Below, one piece after another: positions 21,450 to 32,980 of a stretch of 64,000 nucleotides of DNA; position 1 is the first letter of the stretch; the number at the start of each line of letters is the position of its first letter. The stretch is from Podaxis mareebaensis. Lineage: Eukaryota > Basidiomycota > Agaricomycetes > Agaricales > Agaricaceae. The notes below the pieces were generated by a model. It was not told the DNA's origin. It worked only from the letters and a program-made list of their open reading frames with translations, and made no database searches. The stretch lies in NCBI GenBank assembly GCA_018524725.1, contig JAEUWP010000263.1:1-64000 (forward strand), in the 5' to 3' direction. The position numbers were made by a program, and so were the translations under genes.

Positions 21450-21980
21450 AGCTGAAATGAGCTAAATACGATGCCATCCTCACCAATGCCATTAATGAGA
21501 CCCTCGATGGCGATCTTGATACATTCTCAGTGCTTGTCATGGAAGGGCAAATAAATGAGTGGCGCAAGAGTGCGCACCACCATCAGAGATCTAAGTATTC
21601 CAAGATGTGAACAAGTGATGACATTATTGGGGAGAAACAGGGGATCTGAGTGAAGATGGACTGACCAGACCCACGAGATGAAGGTGGCCACTGCCTTTCC
21701 TTGCGTGCTCAAAGGTGTCGAGGACAGGATTCTTGTGGAACTGCTTTTTCTTGATCAACGCATCGATGCAGACAATGTCCTGCTGCAGAATCCTTCCAGC
21801 ACCAATGCTGAGATGTCTAGAAAAAGAATCAGATAAAAAAGGTGCATCTGCTACGGACCTCTATTAATGCCATGTCCAACTTCAGATTTGCCTATGAGAC
21901 CCTCGCTGAGACCCGTAGCAGTACCAGAGGTGGCAAGGGTGTGATGGGAGTGGTTCTTGGCAGTGGTGTCCATGTTGAGT
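21450..21980 (-). pseudogene. Captured fragment of cofactor-independent phosphoglycerate mutase
   Basis: Minus-strand pieces in order match iPGM: NMDTTAKNHSHHTLATSGTA, TGLSEGLIGKSEVGH (the active-site serine region), HLSIGAGRILQQDIVCIDAL, IKKKQFHKNPVLDTFEHARK, GSGHLHLVGL, SDGGAHSCATHLFALP, and CIKIAIEGLINGIGED. Introns are still present between some pieces, so the capture was of genomic DNA. The N-terminal metal-binding DGWG segment, a central part and the whole C-terminal domain are absent, and stops occur near 21600. It cannot be an active glycolytic enzyme. It lies downstream of the VAC14 fragment on the same strand. Confidence 0.85.
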
Positions 21981-22469
21981 GCGCTGGCCCTTCCAAGACC
22001 TTCACCAACCACGGGTAGCTCCCCAGTCAACCTGCCTCCTCATATTCAGCCACCCAAGTATCATCGATCTCGGTCCTGCCTTATCATTAACAACCTCCTG
22101 GTTCAAGTGCAAACCACCAAGATCGAGGTCTCAGTCAGAGTAACCAGACATCGACATCGATGTGCCATCGCCACCCATGGCCTGTCTATGAGCTTTCTCA
22201 TGTTGGACCTGCACAGACCAGACTCATTGAGTTAACAGATACAGCGTGAGCTTCAACGAAACACATACAAAATATATAATAGGCTTGAGGTGTGTTCATG
22301 CACTTGTGCCAGCAGGCACAGAGAGAACACGGATACGGCATTATGGCACCAGGACCTATAAAGAGAGTCTTGAGTAGCACAGGAAACATTCCACCATCCA
22401 GTGTCAGAATCTACTGGCAACGTCAACATCCACTCAACGAGGCCAATACACCAGTATCAACTTACCTTC

Positions 22470-23420
22470 TTTGGCGCCTTCTGGTGCAGCATAATTAACC
22501 ACTCCAACGTGGTTATCCTCGTCTCCTCCCACTCACCCAAAAACTGTATTGTCAGCTCATTCACAGTCGCTTGATAATCAAACAGGTCTCTGTCTTTGGC
22601 AACTTGGCTCTGCACCAACTTCTCCCCAGATTGCTATTGCTGCTGGCCATTCAAACTTGTAGTCGAAACGGGCAACGGTGGTCTCGAACCTGATGTGGGT
22701 TGGGATGTAGCTTGCACTGCAGGCTTGGGAGAAACCCCTCGCCTTGCGCTCCCAGAAGCCACCGCGGGTGCTATTATGGTGGTAGTCGGTGTTGGTGAGT
22801 GTGGCATATGATTCGTTAAAAGCAGTGTGTTGATCTTCTCATTCTTGGTTGGTGCTGCCGTTGTCATTGTCATTGATGTTGTTGTTTTTGTCGCTGTCTG
22901 GTCTGTAGGTGAAGGTAGTGACTTGATCACATTGTATAACAACTTATTAGTCTTAACTGCTGTGGTTTGGATCATTGGGGCATGATGCGCGAGGTTGGGG
23001 AGGATACAAGGCATTAGGCGTGGTGTGAATGGCACCATGACTTCATGCGCCCATGTGAGGAATTCAGCCGGCCACCTGAGAGCAGTTGATTGTTGTATTT
23101 CATTGTCTGAGAACCATTGAGTAGAGACAAATGAAGGAGATATACAAGAGACATACATTCGCTGTCCAGCTGCTGAATTAAAATCTCGATGATAGCAGCA
23201 TAATCAATATGAACACCCTGTCCAGGTATCCATACTGGCAAACAAAAGTTAGCAGACCATCATAACCACATGTAGTAGAATCATACCTCCAGCTCCCCTA
23301 TCATGCTGTTCAGGGGACTCGTGCAGCACATCTTCACCATTCCCATTCACCTCCAGTGCAGACTCACCACTATCCACCATGGTACCATCATATCCTTCCA
23401 TTGCTGCAAGGTGCGCCAAG
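22470..23420 (-). pseudogene. Captured fragment of VAC14
   Basis: The minus strand encodes, in order: an acidic linker ending GAGG, then WIPGQGVHIDYAAIIEILIQ, an intron, EIQQSTALRWPAEFLTWAHE, VMVPFTPRLMPCILPNLAHH, APMIQTTAVKTNKLLYNVI, a Thr/Pro/Ser-rich insert, and TVNELTIQFLGEWEETRITT followed by LEWLIMLHQKAPKK and a splice donor. This is the central HEAT-repeat region of VAC14, scaffold of the Fab1/PIKfyve lipid kinase complex that makes PI(3,5)P2. Spliceable introns remain and the main exon is open. Both ends of the gene are missing, so this is a transduplicated piece, not a functional VAC14. The iPGM piece follows downstream on the same strand. Confidence 0.88.
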
Positions 23421-23477
23421 TCTATGCTATTCATTCGAACCAAGCCATCCTCCAGTCTTCATATTGACCCACGTTCA

Positions 23478-23763
23478 GTGCAGGGTCATGGGGGCAGGGA
23501 GAACGACAGGGGCATTCACCCAGTCTGCACAAGCTTCTGCCACGGCAGAGCATGGAGAAGCTGCGAGAACAGCTAAAGGCAGTCCAGGATGTGATGCATG
23601 CAGTTCTTGATCTTCTGCACTCGCTTCCCTCCCTCACTGACTACTATGTCACATGGTACGGCCTTCCTATTGTTGATCCCTTGGATTCCTCACCTCTATC
23701 GTCGCTCAGAGACCCCAACCCTGTCTCTCTGAACAGTCTTGCTGTCCCCTGCATTGGCACCAC
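23478..23763 (+). repeat. Internal direct repeat in the F-box/LRR-like gene, copy 1
   Basis: About 285 bases repeated with roughly 90 percent identity by eye at 24090-24364, in direct orientation, offset about 612 bases. It spans SMEKLREQLKAVQDVMHAVL and the LPSLTDYYVTWYGLPIVDPL coding stretch. Confidence 0.8.
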
Positions 23764-26157
23764 ATAGCCCTCGATGCCTGCTACTGTCAGATCTCTTTCA
23801 TCTACCAGGATGACCGTCTCCTCCGCAACCTTATCCATCTCAAGTACGTTACTCCCTTTTCCTCACTTCCTGCCACTGTTCCTCTAATGCTTGGCGCCAC
23901 AGGGACCCTTACATAGCACGGCGCGCCAAAATCCTGCACATATACCCAGGTTTTCTGAAGGAGGTGATGGACAAGGAGGCACAGAACAAGGGCAAGGAGA
24001 AGGAGAAAGAGCGAGAAAAACATCCGTCCTCGTTCCAGGTGCACCTTGCCCAACAACTGTGGGAGTGCCAAGACAAAGTGTTTGTGGGGTCACAAGGGCA
24101 GGGAGAACGACAGGGGCATTCACCCAGTCTGCATGAGCTTCCGCCATGGCAGAGCATGGAGAAGCTGCGAGAATGGCTAAAGACAGCCCAGGACATGATG
24201 CATGCAGTTCTTGATCTTCTGTGCTCACTTCCCTCCCTCACTGACTACTATGTCACATAGTACGGCCTTCCTATTGTTGATCCCTTGGATTCCTCACCTC
24301 CATCGTCACTCGGAGACCCTGACCCTGTCTCTCTGAACAGTCTTGCTGTCCCCTGCATTGGCACACCCCTTCTTTCCCCAACCCTCAACAAACTTTCTCT
24401 TGACATCTCCATCGAGAACATCCATGCCCACTGCACCGCATCCTTCCACATTTCCTGTCTCTAACACCTCCACCTCCACCTCCACTCTGACCACCAACTA
24501 TCCCCAGAATCCGTCTCCCACATTCTCCACTCTAGGCCTGCACACTCAATATCAAATCTAGCACTGTATTTCCGGTCCCTTTCAATTGAAGCTCATGAGC
24601 CTATGGACATTGGGCCCTTGTTCAAGGGTCTTGAATTGCTCCCAAAGCTCGATACCCTTTCCCTAGCAATCCCACTCCAAAGACCACATCTAGACAATCC
24701 AAAGGCACTCAGCTACTTCCTCCGGAGACAGGCTGAAACCATCAAAGTCCTTCGGTTGCGTGCCACTCAGCACAACACAGGCAGTACTGGTGGCCCTGGC
24801 TCCCACTGGTGCTGGATTGGTACTGCAGACCCATGGTCTCTCAACTCCTGGATTCGTATGGTGCTCGGCAGGGAAGCAGGAGAAGAGTATCAAGAATGGT
24901 ACAAAGAAGACGATCTTATGGAACCCCTCAGCGAATATGACCTGGACTTGCTAGAATCCCTTGAAGTCAGCTCCAATCTCTTGCCTCTTGAAATGGCTCT
25001 TTACTGCACTGAACAGTTCGGTGGTAAGGCCAAGGCCTTGGCATTGCTTGGGGGCATCAAGTCGTTTGAGTTTGTGAAAGAGTTGATCAAGGCTCTGGGA
25101 CAGAGTAGTCACCAGGTGAGTATCGATGCATGGCCCAGCTTGGATTCAGTTGTTGAGGAAGATGAGGGGGAAGATGTTGTGTGGCAATGGCTTACCCCGC
25201 CCCCGGTCTCACCATCAACTATTAACAAGTCACCTAACATCAATATCAACCTCCACACCCTGCGCATCGGACCTGTGCCTCTCTCGCCTTAGCTCTTGAA
25301 TCTCCTCACGAACTGCCTGCAAAATTTGCAACATCTGGAGCTGATAGTGAAGCATTTCCTACCTCCACAGGATGATGTATCCATCTATGGCACTGCGAGA
25401 ACAAGGGGCAATGGTGATGGAGTCCAGTTGGAGGAACAAGTGGTGAGTTTTTGTGCAGGTCCTACCGCGCATATATTGATGTTTTGTAGTATGAATTCCT
25501 GGAAACAATGCAGAATGAGTGGGCATGGCCTTGGTGGGGCCTAAAGACAATTGCTGTGTACAGTGAATCGCCAACCCTATCTATGCCTCTCCCTCTTCCC
25601 CTATCTGCACCTTCCACTGCATCAGAAATGGCTCATCTTCATACAGAACGCCAGACACCAACACCCATTGCAACACTCTCCATACCCACAACTTCACCCA
25701 TCACCATTTCATCTTCGAAAGGCCCAACACTATCGTCCTCCTCTACCTCATCATCAACCACTGTTGCACATTGCAGGGCCCAGGCGATCCACGAATCCAC
25801 AGCTTCCAGATCCTCTGTAACCCTGCACATCCCACAACATCCCTCGAGTGCCCCTATATCCCAATATCCATCCAAATCACCTACCAGTCCCTACAAACTC
25901 AAGTTCAACGAGTGCACTGCCTCTTCCTTCTTCATCCGGGTTCGCAACTTCGAGTGTGCAGCCCTCAACATCCCTATCACCCCTGCTTCCGTTTTTGCAA
26001 GTAACACCACTTCAGTCTATATCGATGCTGGCCCCACTCATGAACAGGTCTACCAGGGAAGTCTCACTGGGATGATGTTCTCAGTGCTACCTACCTTTAA
26101 TTTTCCGGATTGTCCTCCACCGAGCACACAGAGATGCCACCTCGTACTCCCATAGAC
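23552..26157 (+). pseudogene. F-box/LRR-like gene inside the transposon, disrupted
   Basis: Plus-strand exons encode leucine-rich stretches: LHSLPSLTDYYVTWYGLPIV, DIGPLFKGLELLPKLDTLSL, AETIKVLRLRATQHN, LDLLESLEVSSNLLPLEMAL, GGIKSFEFVKELIKAL, LHTLRIGPVPLSP and, after a stop, LLTNCLQNLQHLELIVKHFL. This fits the LRR part of the large agaricomycete F-box-protein family; no F-box is seen. Stops (for example after PVPLSP at about 25290 and in repeat copy 2 at about 24259) and the 285-bp duplication break the frame. The right end (25508-26155) is a Ser/Thr/Pro-rich frame ending in MMFSVLPTFNFPDCPPPS. It may be captured host DNA. Confidence 0.5.
24090..24364 (+). repeat. Internal direct repeat in the F-box/LRR-like gene, copy 2
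   Basis: Second copy of 23478-23763. The tryptophan codon of YYVTWYG is a TAG stop here, so this copy is non-coding. Confidence 0.8.
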
Positions 26158-26159
26158 TA

Positions 26160-26800
26160 TACAACTTCCTGAAACTCGTTCGAGCCATTCCCTGTCGACT
26201 GTTTCAAATGCTACAATAAAACCAGCATCAGCCACTCCATTTCCAACACCCTTGCTGAAAACACTTCTTCGACCCATCCTCGATGTCCCAAGAACAAGAT
26301 TTCCCATGCCCCTAGTGCTACCTCTCTTCCAGAAAAGCCCACCAAAACTGCTGCACCCTCAATATCAGACATCATCCAAACCTATGCACACAAAGAAGTA
26401 CAGGTGCGGACAATCCCTCCCGTGACCCACTCAGCATCGCTGTATACCCCCAATCAGAATTATAGACTGTCTCGTGAGGAGCAGGCCAATCCTCCTCCCC
26501 AGGCAGAGGAAGGAGAGGCCATGCCATGTTTATCTTTGGATTCAATAGCAGATGAGGTGCAGCAGACCATCAAAAATCAGACTAAGGTGAAACCCACAAC
26601 CTCCATCTCACCTTCCTCATTTCTGAAGTGCCATTCAGCGATTTCCGATGATGTGAGCATACACTCATGTCAGTCAGATCCTGGAGGTCTGACTGCATCC
26701 CTGTGTTCCTTGGCAGCCTCTTACTACCAACCAGCATCCCCACATGAAGGTAGTATGTTCATAGAGGCAGTAGATGTCCATCATACAATGTTTATTTGAG
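26160..26800 (+). other. Possible exon of unknown product in the transposon
   Basis: One frame is open over most of this stretch (CFKCYNKTSISHSISNTLAE through LSLDSIADEVQQTIKNQTKV to AVDVHHTMFI). It is rich in Ser, Thr and Pro, with no domain I recognise. It could be the tail of the F-box/LRR-like gene or a separate small gene just upstream of the transposase. Confidence 0.3.
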
Positions 26801-26961
26801 TTAGCTCTTTCAATCTAATTTGTTACTCCTCCACGCATGGATCTGACAGTGAAGCAATGACTGTGAATCATGTGATTAACAGTTGGAGATCTTGCTCCAC
26901 CAGAGCTTGTGTGCCTAGCAAGCTTAGTCGCACCACAAACAAACTCTTTCAATCTAGTGTC

Positions 26962-29900
26962 ATGGTTCACCAAAATTTCTGCCCAGGCTGCCAGTGCTCA
27001 TTCCCAACCATTTCTGGCCTTGGGTCCCACTTGCGCCAAAGCCAAGATGGCCAATGCCAGTCAGCATATCTGGATCATTTTGCTACTGCAACCACACCCA
27101 TGCCAGAGCCCAACTCAAACTCAGACTCAGAACCCAACACTGACATGGACTTGGACACAGACTCAGATACAGACTTGCACAACTTGGATGCCATGGATTT
27201 AGATCCAACACCATTTCAAAATCACATTCCCATCTCTCGCAATGAGGTCAATACTTTAAGGGCTGAAGAAGGGACTAGGCTGTGCCAAACTAGGGAGGCT
27301 GAGGGTATGATGGAAGGAGTGGCAGGGAATGAGCCTGAAGATGATACATCTGATCTGGGGGAGAGTGACCAATCCACCAACACTGAACCTTCATGGGAAC
27401 CTGAGTGGAAGGGTGCCCCAGAAGACCAGCCACTCGCTGAGCCTGGTGAAACCAAAACCCCACTCAATGGTACCCAACTTCGCACCATTTCACATTGCCA
27501 GCAAGCTGAGCAAGTTCTTATTGGCGAAGGTGATGGCCCAAGACTAGAACTCAGGATATGCTATTCTGAGAAGCACCGAAATTCATGCGCAGGTGCCATT
27601 CTCAGTTGCTTGGAGACCTATGATGAAGAGTATGCTGCAGATGTTAATTGTAAAGCAAATCCTTGGGCACCCTTCAACTCAAAGCTTGACTGGGAGGTTG
27701 CAAGATGGGCAAAAATGCATGGTCCAGGCTCAACAGCTCTGTCTGAGTTGCTTGCAATTGATGGTGTACATTTTACAACTACTAAGGAACTATGATTTTG
27801 TTTATTGATTTGATGCTGGTATAGGTCTGAGATGCTCTCAGCTTGTCATACAAGTCAGCAGGTGAGCTCAATAATATCATCAAGACCAAACTCCCTTGCC
27901 ACCCTCAATTTACACAACATGAAGTTCTTGTTGATGGAGAGCTTTGTGAATTCTACTCCCGCAATATCCTGGAGTGTATTAGATCATTATGGCAAGACCC
28001 CAACTTCACAGACCACCTAATCCTTGAGCCTGAGTGGCAGTATGCCAATGATGGGAGAAAAAATCGCCTATATCATGACATGCACACTGGTGATTGGTGG
28101 TGGGAAATGCAGGTGAGTTCTGGTGACATTTTCCTCCAAAAATAGGTCCAGGAAAAGGAATCTAACACAGCTTTGTATAGAAAAAGATTGAGAGTGATAC
28201 TGGCTGCAGGCAGGCCACTGTCGTTCCACTCATTATCACATCTGACAAGACCCAACTGACAACATTTCAAAATAAATCGGCATATCCTTTGTACCTTACC
28301 CTTGGAAACATTCCAAAACATATTCGCCGAAAGCCATCACACCAAGCACAAATCCTGCTCACCTACCTTCCAACATCCAAGCTTGACCATATCTCTAACA
28401 AATCCTCCCAGCGGCATGCAATGGCAAACTTGTTCCATGCATGCATGACCTTCATTATGAAACCACTTCAAGCTGCAGGCCAGAAGGGCATGATCCTAGT
28501 CAGTGGAGATGGGGCTACTCAGCGCGGGTTCCCTGTTCTTGCTGCATATGTGGGTGATTATCCTGAACAGGTACTTGTCGCACTAGTCAAGACTGGGGAG
28601 TGTCCCATCTGCAGCATCCCACATGCAGGGATGGGTGACATGGACCATTGTAGCACCTATCCACCTCGTGACATCAGGCCAATTCATGGTGCTCTCCACT
28701 CAATAGACAGTGGGACCCAGGCTTTCACTAACGCATGTGTCAATGCTGGTATCAAGCCTGTGCAGAATCCATTTTGGCAAAATCTCCCATATGTCAACAT
28801 CTATGACTCCATCACCCCTGATATTCTACATCAACTGTACCAGGGCCTCATCAAGCATGTCATCACATGGATCAAGTGTGCCTGTGGGCCTGCAGAAATT
28901 GATGCTCGCTGCCACCACCTACCCCCAAACCATAATGTGCACCTATTTTTAAAGGGCATATCCCACCTCTCTCGTATCACAGGAGCTGAGCATGATCAGA
29001 TCTGTCGCTTCCTGCTTGGCTTAGTCCTTGACATCCAGCTTCCAAATGGTGTCGACAACCAGTGCCTCATTCGAACAGTTCGGTCAACCCTCGATTTCTT
29101 ATACCTCGCAAAATACCCTATCCACACAACCGAGACACTGGGCATGTTGGGGAGTGCTCTTATCAAATTCCAGGAAAACTGGAGTATTTTTCTTGACCTT
29201 GGTGTGTGGGAGCACTTCAATATTCCAAAACTCCATTACCTTTCGCACTACCTCCATTTCCTTCACTGCTTCGGAACCACTGACAATTTCAATACCGAGT
29301 ACACAGAGTGGCTTCACATTGACATGGCCAAGGATGCCTACCGTGCAACTAACTCAAAAGATGAGTATCCCCAAATGACCACTTGGCTCGATCTTTGCGA
29401 ATGCATCATGCTTCATGAGAAATTCATCCAGCACTACTCTTTGCAGGAATCTAAACCTGCAAGCCTTGCCATACTCCCCTCCCTTGTTTACCACCAACAG
29501 CACCACATCGCAAAGCATCCAGCACACCAAGGAGTTCTGATTGGCAGAATCATTGAAGAATATGGAGCAGAGCAGTTTGAAGGAGCCCTGTGTCGCTTTG
29601 TTGCTCAATATCAGAATCCTGCTCTGACAGTTGCACAAGTCCAGCAAGCAGCCTACAACATTTCAATCCCCTTTCAAAAGCTCCCTGTTTACCATCACCT
29701 CAAATTTATCAGCTGTGATCCATTTCAGCTCAACCCTATACCACAGGTTGTTGATTCCCTTCATGTTGAGCCAGGTCAGTTTGACACTGCAGTTGTTGAT
29801 TTTTCTGGTGTACGCAATCTGGTGGGGACCAAAGGTATGCTCTGCTCCTCTTGGCCACAATCTAGGCTCATTGACTATGCAATTGTGAATCTGACCATTA

Positions 29901-30260
29901 GGACATTGCATTGCCCGCATTCAGTGCATATTTGGGCTCCCTGAGGTGGCATGGGCTGAATGGTTTCCTCAAGGGCTCAGGGACCAGCATTTTGCATATG
30001 TAGAGTGGTACACACCATTTTCAAAGGCTCAATTCGATGCCAAGAGTTGCTTATACAAGATTAAGCCTTTGTTGGACGGGTCAAAAACACAGAAGGCCAG
30101 CATAGTTCCGATCTCTTCTATCCGAGGGAGTGCACACCTTTTCCCGAAATTTGGGCCTTTGGCTCCTATTCAATGGTCAAGTACCAATGTTCTTGATAAG
30201 GCTGGTACTTTTTATGTAAACCCTTTTGCAGATAGATTCCACTACTCTACAATATATTAA
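26962..30260 (+). CDS. Plavaka transposase
   Basis: Four exons (26962-27763, 27832-28112, 28181-29834, 29902-30260) sum to 3096 bases in one frame, 1031 residues, the usual family size. The N-terminus is a C2H2-like finger (FCPGCQCSFPTISGLGSHLR followed by a Cys) and an acidic linker. Core motifs are NRLYHDMHTGDWWWEMQ, YPLYLTLGNIPKHIRRKPSH, QAQILLTYLP, ANLFHACMTFIMKPL, VSGDGATQRGFPVLAAYVGD, KTGECPICSIPHAGMGD, ITPDILHQLYQGLIKHVI, HYLSHYLHFLHCFGTTDNF and, in the last exon, FAYVEWYTPFSK. The last intron is supported because only that splice restores HCIARIQCIFGLPEVAWAEW. No stop or frameshift is present, so the protein could be active. The same frame extends 35 codons further 5-prime to a possible alternative start at 26857. 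Confidence 0.92.
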
Positions 30261-30438
30261 TATGGCTTTGCACTGCGGGCCAAGTTGCACTAATTGGCCA
30301 GCAAAATAATTCCGAATTTATTGTGCTGAGTAAGGACCAATAAGGTTACATTGATTTTATTCTCAGGAGTCAGCCTGAATAAAAGCATATAAGATCGGTG
30401 GGTCACTTACTAGTGTCTTATTGACCTTATTTAGATGA

Positions 30439-30461
30439 ATAAGGAAATGACGTTTTTCCTG
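30439..30461 (-). repeat. Right terminal inverted repeat of the Plavaka element
   Basis: Perfect partner of 14842-14864. The preceding 150 bases hold ATAAG/CTTAT-type subterminal repeats. Confidence 0.9.
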
Positions 30462-30925
30462 ATGACTACTTCACCCAACACCACCGAAACGCCAACCCTC
30501 ACCAACGCCAACGAAGAACTGGTCCCCCGCGTATCCTACGACCTCCTCTCCTCCACCAATCGTTCTCTCGAAGACCAACTCCGCCAAAAAGAAAAACGTC
30601 TCCTCAGACTCCAACAAGTCTTCACTTCCAAATCTGCCGAATTCCGAGAAGCCATCACTTCTATCCTCGGAGTGAAATTAGCCTTTTACCCGAATGGGCA
30701 GGTGAGGGTGACGTCGATATTTGATTTGAATGCCTCGTTTGTTTTCCAGCCGGCTGGTAATGGTGGTACTGGGGGAGAGACGAAGATGCAACTTGTGGCG
30801 CAGGGGGAAGGTGGTCCATAGGATTTACCCAGTTTGATGAGGTATTGGATTGAGAACGAGCAGTGTATACCGGGGTTTATGGCTTCGGTTACTTTGGAAT
30901 GTTATGAAAAGGCCAAGGCGGAGGG
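30462..30925 (+). pseudogene. mad1 C-terminal fragment, right of the transposon (array unit 2)
   Basis: Continues the mad1 fragment interrupted at 14841: TTSPNTTETPTLTNANEELV, then the DQLRQKEKRLLRLQQVFTSK region and the RWD-like end, about 97 percent identical to mad1 by eye. A TAG at about 30818 replaces the CAG codon before DLPSLMRY, so the copy is a pseudogene. Its 3-prime flank then matches that of unit 1. Confidence 0.88.
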
Positions 30926-31139
30926 GGGGTCTTGCCGGGTCGTAAATGTAGATTCTTTTTTTTTTGGGTGGTATTGCATGATATAGTTGATTTTGACTTT
31001 TGACTTTCAAGCGCCCCTTTTGTCCCTTCTGGAAGGTTCTGCTAGCGGAACTCCCCGACATGAGAGACCGGTCACCGCAACACGTTGCCTACACGAGGCC
31101 TCTTAGTATACCTGGACATCCACGGCGAGCATCAGTCTC

Positions 31140-32042
31140 TTCGATTGCAATGACTTGGGTCTGCTCAGCTTCAACTTCCCGCATTGCGTGCAGCATCAAA
31201 GAGGCAACATTTCATCCGATTTTTAACGACGAAGACGCAGACGTTATCCTCTCCAAAGATGGCACTCTGTTCCGTCTGCCTGGCTTCCCACTGATAAAGA
31301 CGTCGGGTACTTTCGTTCCCTTCTGCCAAATTCGCAACCACAATCTAGTTCCGGAGAACACGACTCTACACCACCCGTTCATACCATCCCATTCCCTAAT
31401 CCCCCACTTGAACGTGTATTGCTCATGATCAGCGGACTACCGACTTCTCCTTATTCATCCTTTGACCGAGTCGAAGCAGCCGTCGATGTGATGCAACACC
31501 TCGACACGCCGGGTCCGCTCTCTGCCTTACGCGCTTCGTGCTTCGCACCCCTATTCCTTGATCAGCCTATACGCCTGTACGGACTTGGGACGAGATTCGG
31601 GTGGAATGAAGTAACACGGCGCGCTGCAGAGCTCAGTCTATCGAGTAACCTGCTTTCACCGTCCAATTAGCTTGAAATCGAGAGCCAGACGTCTCGACTT
31701 TCCGCTCCGGCGTTATTCAAGCTTTTCAAGCTCCATCGACAACGCAGAGACGACTTTCGGGCATCCCTTCTCCCAGTGCTAAGCGCCAAGGTCCGGTGCC
31801 AAGGCTGCAAGCGGCACAATGCCCCGGATGCTTCTTGGCGTCCCCTTGTTTTGCGATTGACGTTGGAGTTGGAAAACGATTCAAGTGGGAAGTGTATTCT
31901 CGAGTCGGAGATGAGAGGGTGGGAGGAGCTTACGCCGTTTCTGGAGGCCAAGTGCCAATACTGTTGCGCAGGTTTCTGGCCCAAGGAAGGAAGTTGGAAG
32001 ATGATAAAGGGGTGTCTTGAGAAGCTGCCGAAGACGGTTTGA
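31140..32042 (+). pseudogene. BTB/POZ-domain gene, array unit 2
   Basis: Homologue of the family with BTB start (HPIFNDEDADVILSKDGTLF), middle part (LERVLLMISGLPTSPYSSFD, VMQHLDTPGPLSALRASCFA, PLFLDQPIRLYGLGTRFGW) and the Cys-rich end (VRCQGCKRHNAPDASWRPLV, KCQYCCAGFWPKEGSW, ending CLEKLPKTV). Compared with units 1 and 3 one base is lost near 31305 (TCAGGGTAC versus TCGGGTAC), shifting frame, and a TAG at about 31669 ends the middle part. It is therefore broken. Such proteins are multi-copy in agaricomycetes with unknown roles. Confidence 0.8.
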
Positions 32043-32369
32043 GGAAAGATTAGTGCTCGTTCATTTTTGTACGATACAAAGGTGACACAAAAAGCGGACT
32101 TTTTCGGGTTCCACGAGTCGGCATTCTTGAACGTGAACCTGGTCACGGTGGAGCGAGGCAGTGGGCTGTAAATTTTGACTCGAACAACAAAGACATTTCG
32201 TTCATCCTGCACAAGACCAGCGACGCAGCCACCTGACCATGTGAAATGTAAAGCTGAACGCAAAACAACCAGGATCGAAGCGTTTCGCGAAGGTAGCAAT
32301 ACGAGGTTCACTTCGGTATTGTATAAAGTTGGCGTTTTATACCAGTGGCCTCAATATTAGATTTATGCA

Positions 32370-32560
32370 CGCCGTTTGTTTTCAGCCTGCTGGTAATGGT
32401 AGTGCTAGACTAGAGATCAAGGTACAACTTGTGGCGCAGTTGATCCACAGGAATTGCAGATTGTGATTAGAGGTGTTCACTATCGGATTAAGAATGATCA
32501 GCGTATACCGGGGTTTGTGGCTTCGGTCAAAGGGTAGACCGAGGAGAGTTTTGCAGGGTC
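32370..32560 (+). pseudogene. mad1 C-terminal fragment, array unit 3 (highly decayed)
   Basis: Recognisable from FQPAGNGS, KVQLVAQ and the stretch matching RYWIENEQCIPGFMASVT, with several indels and substitutions. It is clearly older than the unit 2 fragment. Confidence 0.75.
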
Positions 32561-32980
32561 GTAGTTGAAGTAGGTTCATGTTGCGGGTCATGCTTTTAGG
32601 GCAGTATAATGCAGTGTAATTTCTCGTCGGAGTGCCACCGTGACAGGCCATAGCCAAGCAAGTGCCGTACACTACAACCTTGTCCACTATCTACCTACCT
32701 ATTATATCGGATTCCCGCGTCGCCGCATAGTCCTTCCTTTCCATTCATCTTTATAAACCCACCCACCCATTTCCCCTCTGACCACGAACCTCGGCACACC
32801 CGACCGTGGTCCTCCTCGACATCACAGCCTGGGGTGTTGGAGCACTCATGCCCCATGCCCCTTCCACCCAAATAACACTGCCGTTGTCCGTTATGTTAAC
32901 TACCCACCTTCCTCTTATCTGTCCTCCCGGAGGAGATAATTGGCTTCGATTTTGACCTTTAGGCGCTCCGTTTGCCTGAA

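Larger units (their letters stand above)
14842..30461 (+). mobile_element. Plavaka-type (CACTA-like) DNA transposon with gene cargo, 15.6 kb
   Basis: Terminal inverted repeats of 23 bp are perfect (14842-14864 and 30439-30461, starting CAGGAAAAACGTCATTTCC). They are flanked by AT on both sides (14840-14841 and 30462-30463), a 2-bp target duplication. Both subterminal regions hold many short ATAAG/CTTAT and AAGG motifs, as in CACTA elements. The transposase lies at the right end on the plus strand. Removing the element rejoins a continuous mad1 C-terminal fragment, which proves the insertion boundaries. Internal genes: DUF6532-like (minus), small disordered protein (plus), beta-helix protein (minus), captured iPGM and VAC14 pieces (minus), F-box/LRR-like gene (plus). 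Perfect ends and an open transposase point to recent activity. Confidence 0.9.

Noticed and set aside
14842..30461. The large element as a KDZ (Kyakuja-Dileera-Zisupton) transposon
   Set aside because: The transposase motifs (NIPKHIRRKPSH, SGDGATQRGFPVLAAYVGD, YVEWYTPF) are of the Plavaka type and the target duplication is 2 bp, not about 8.
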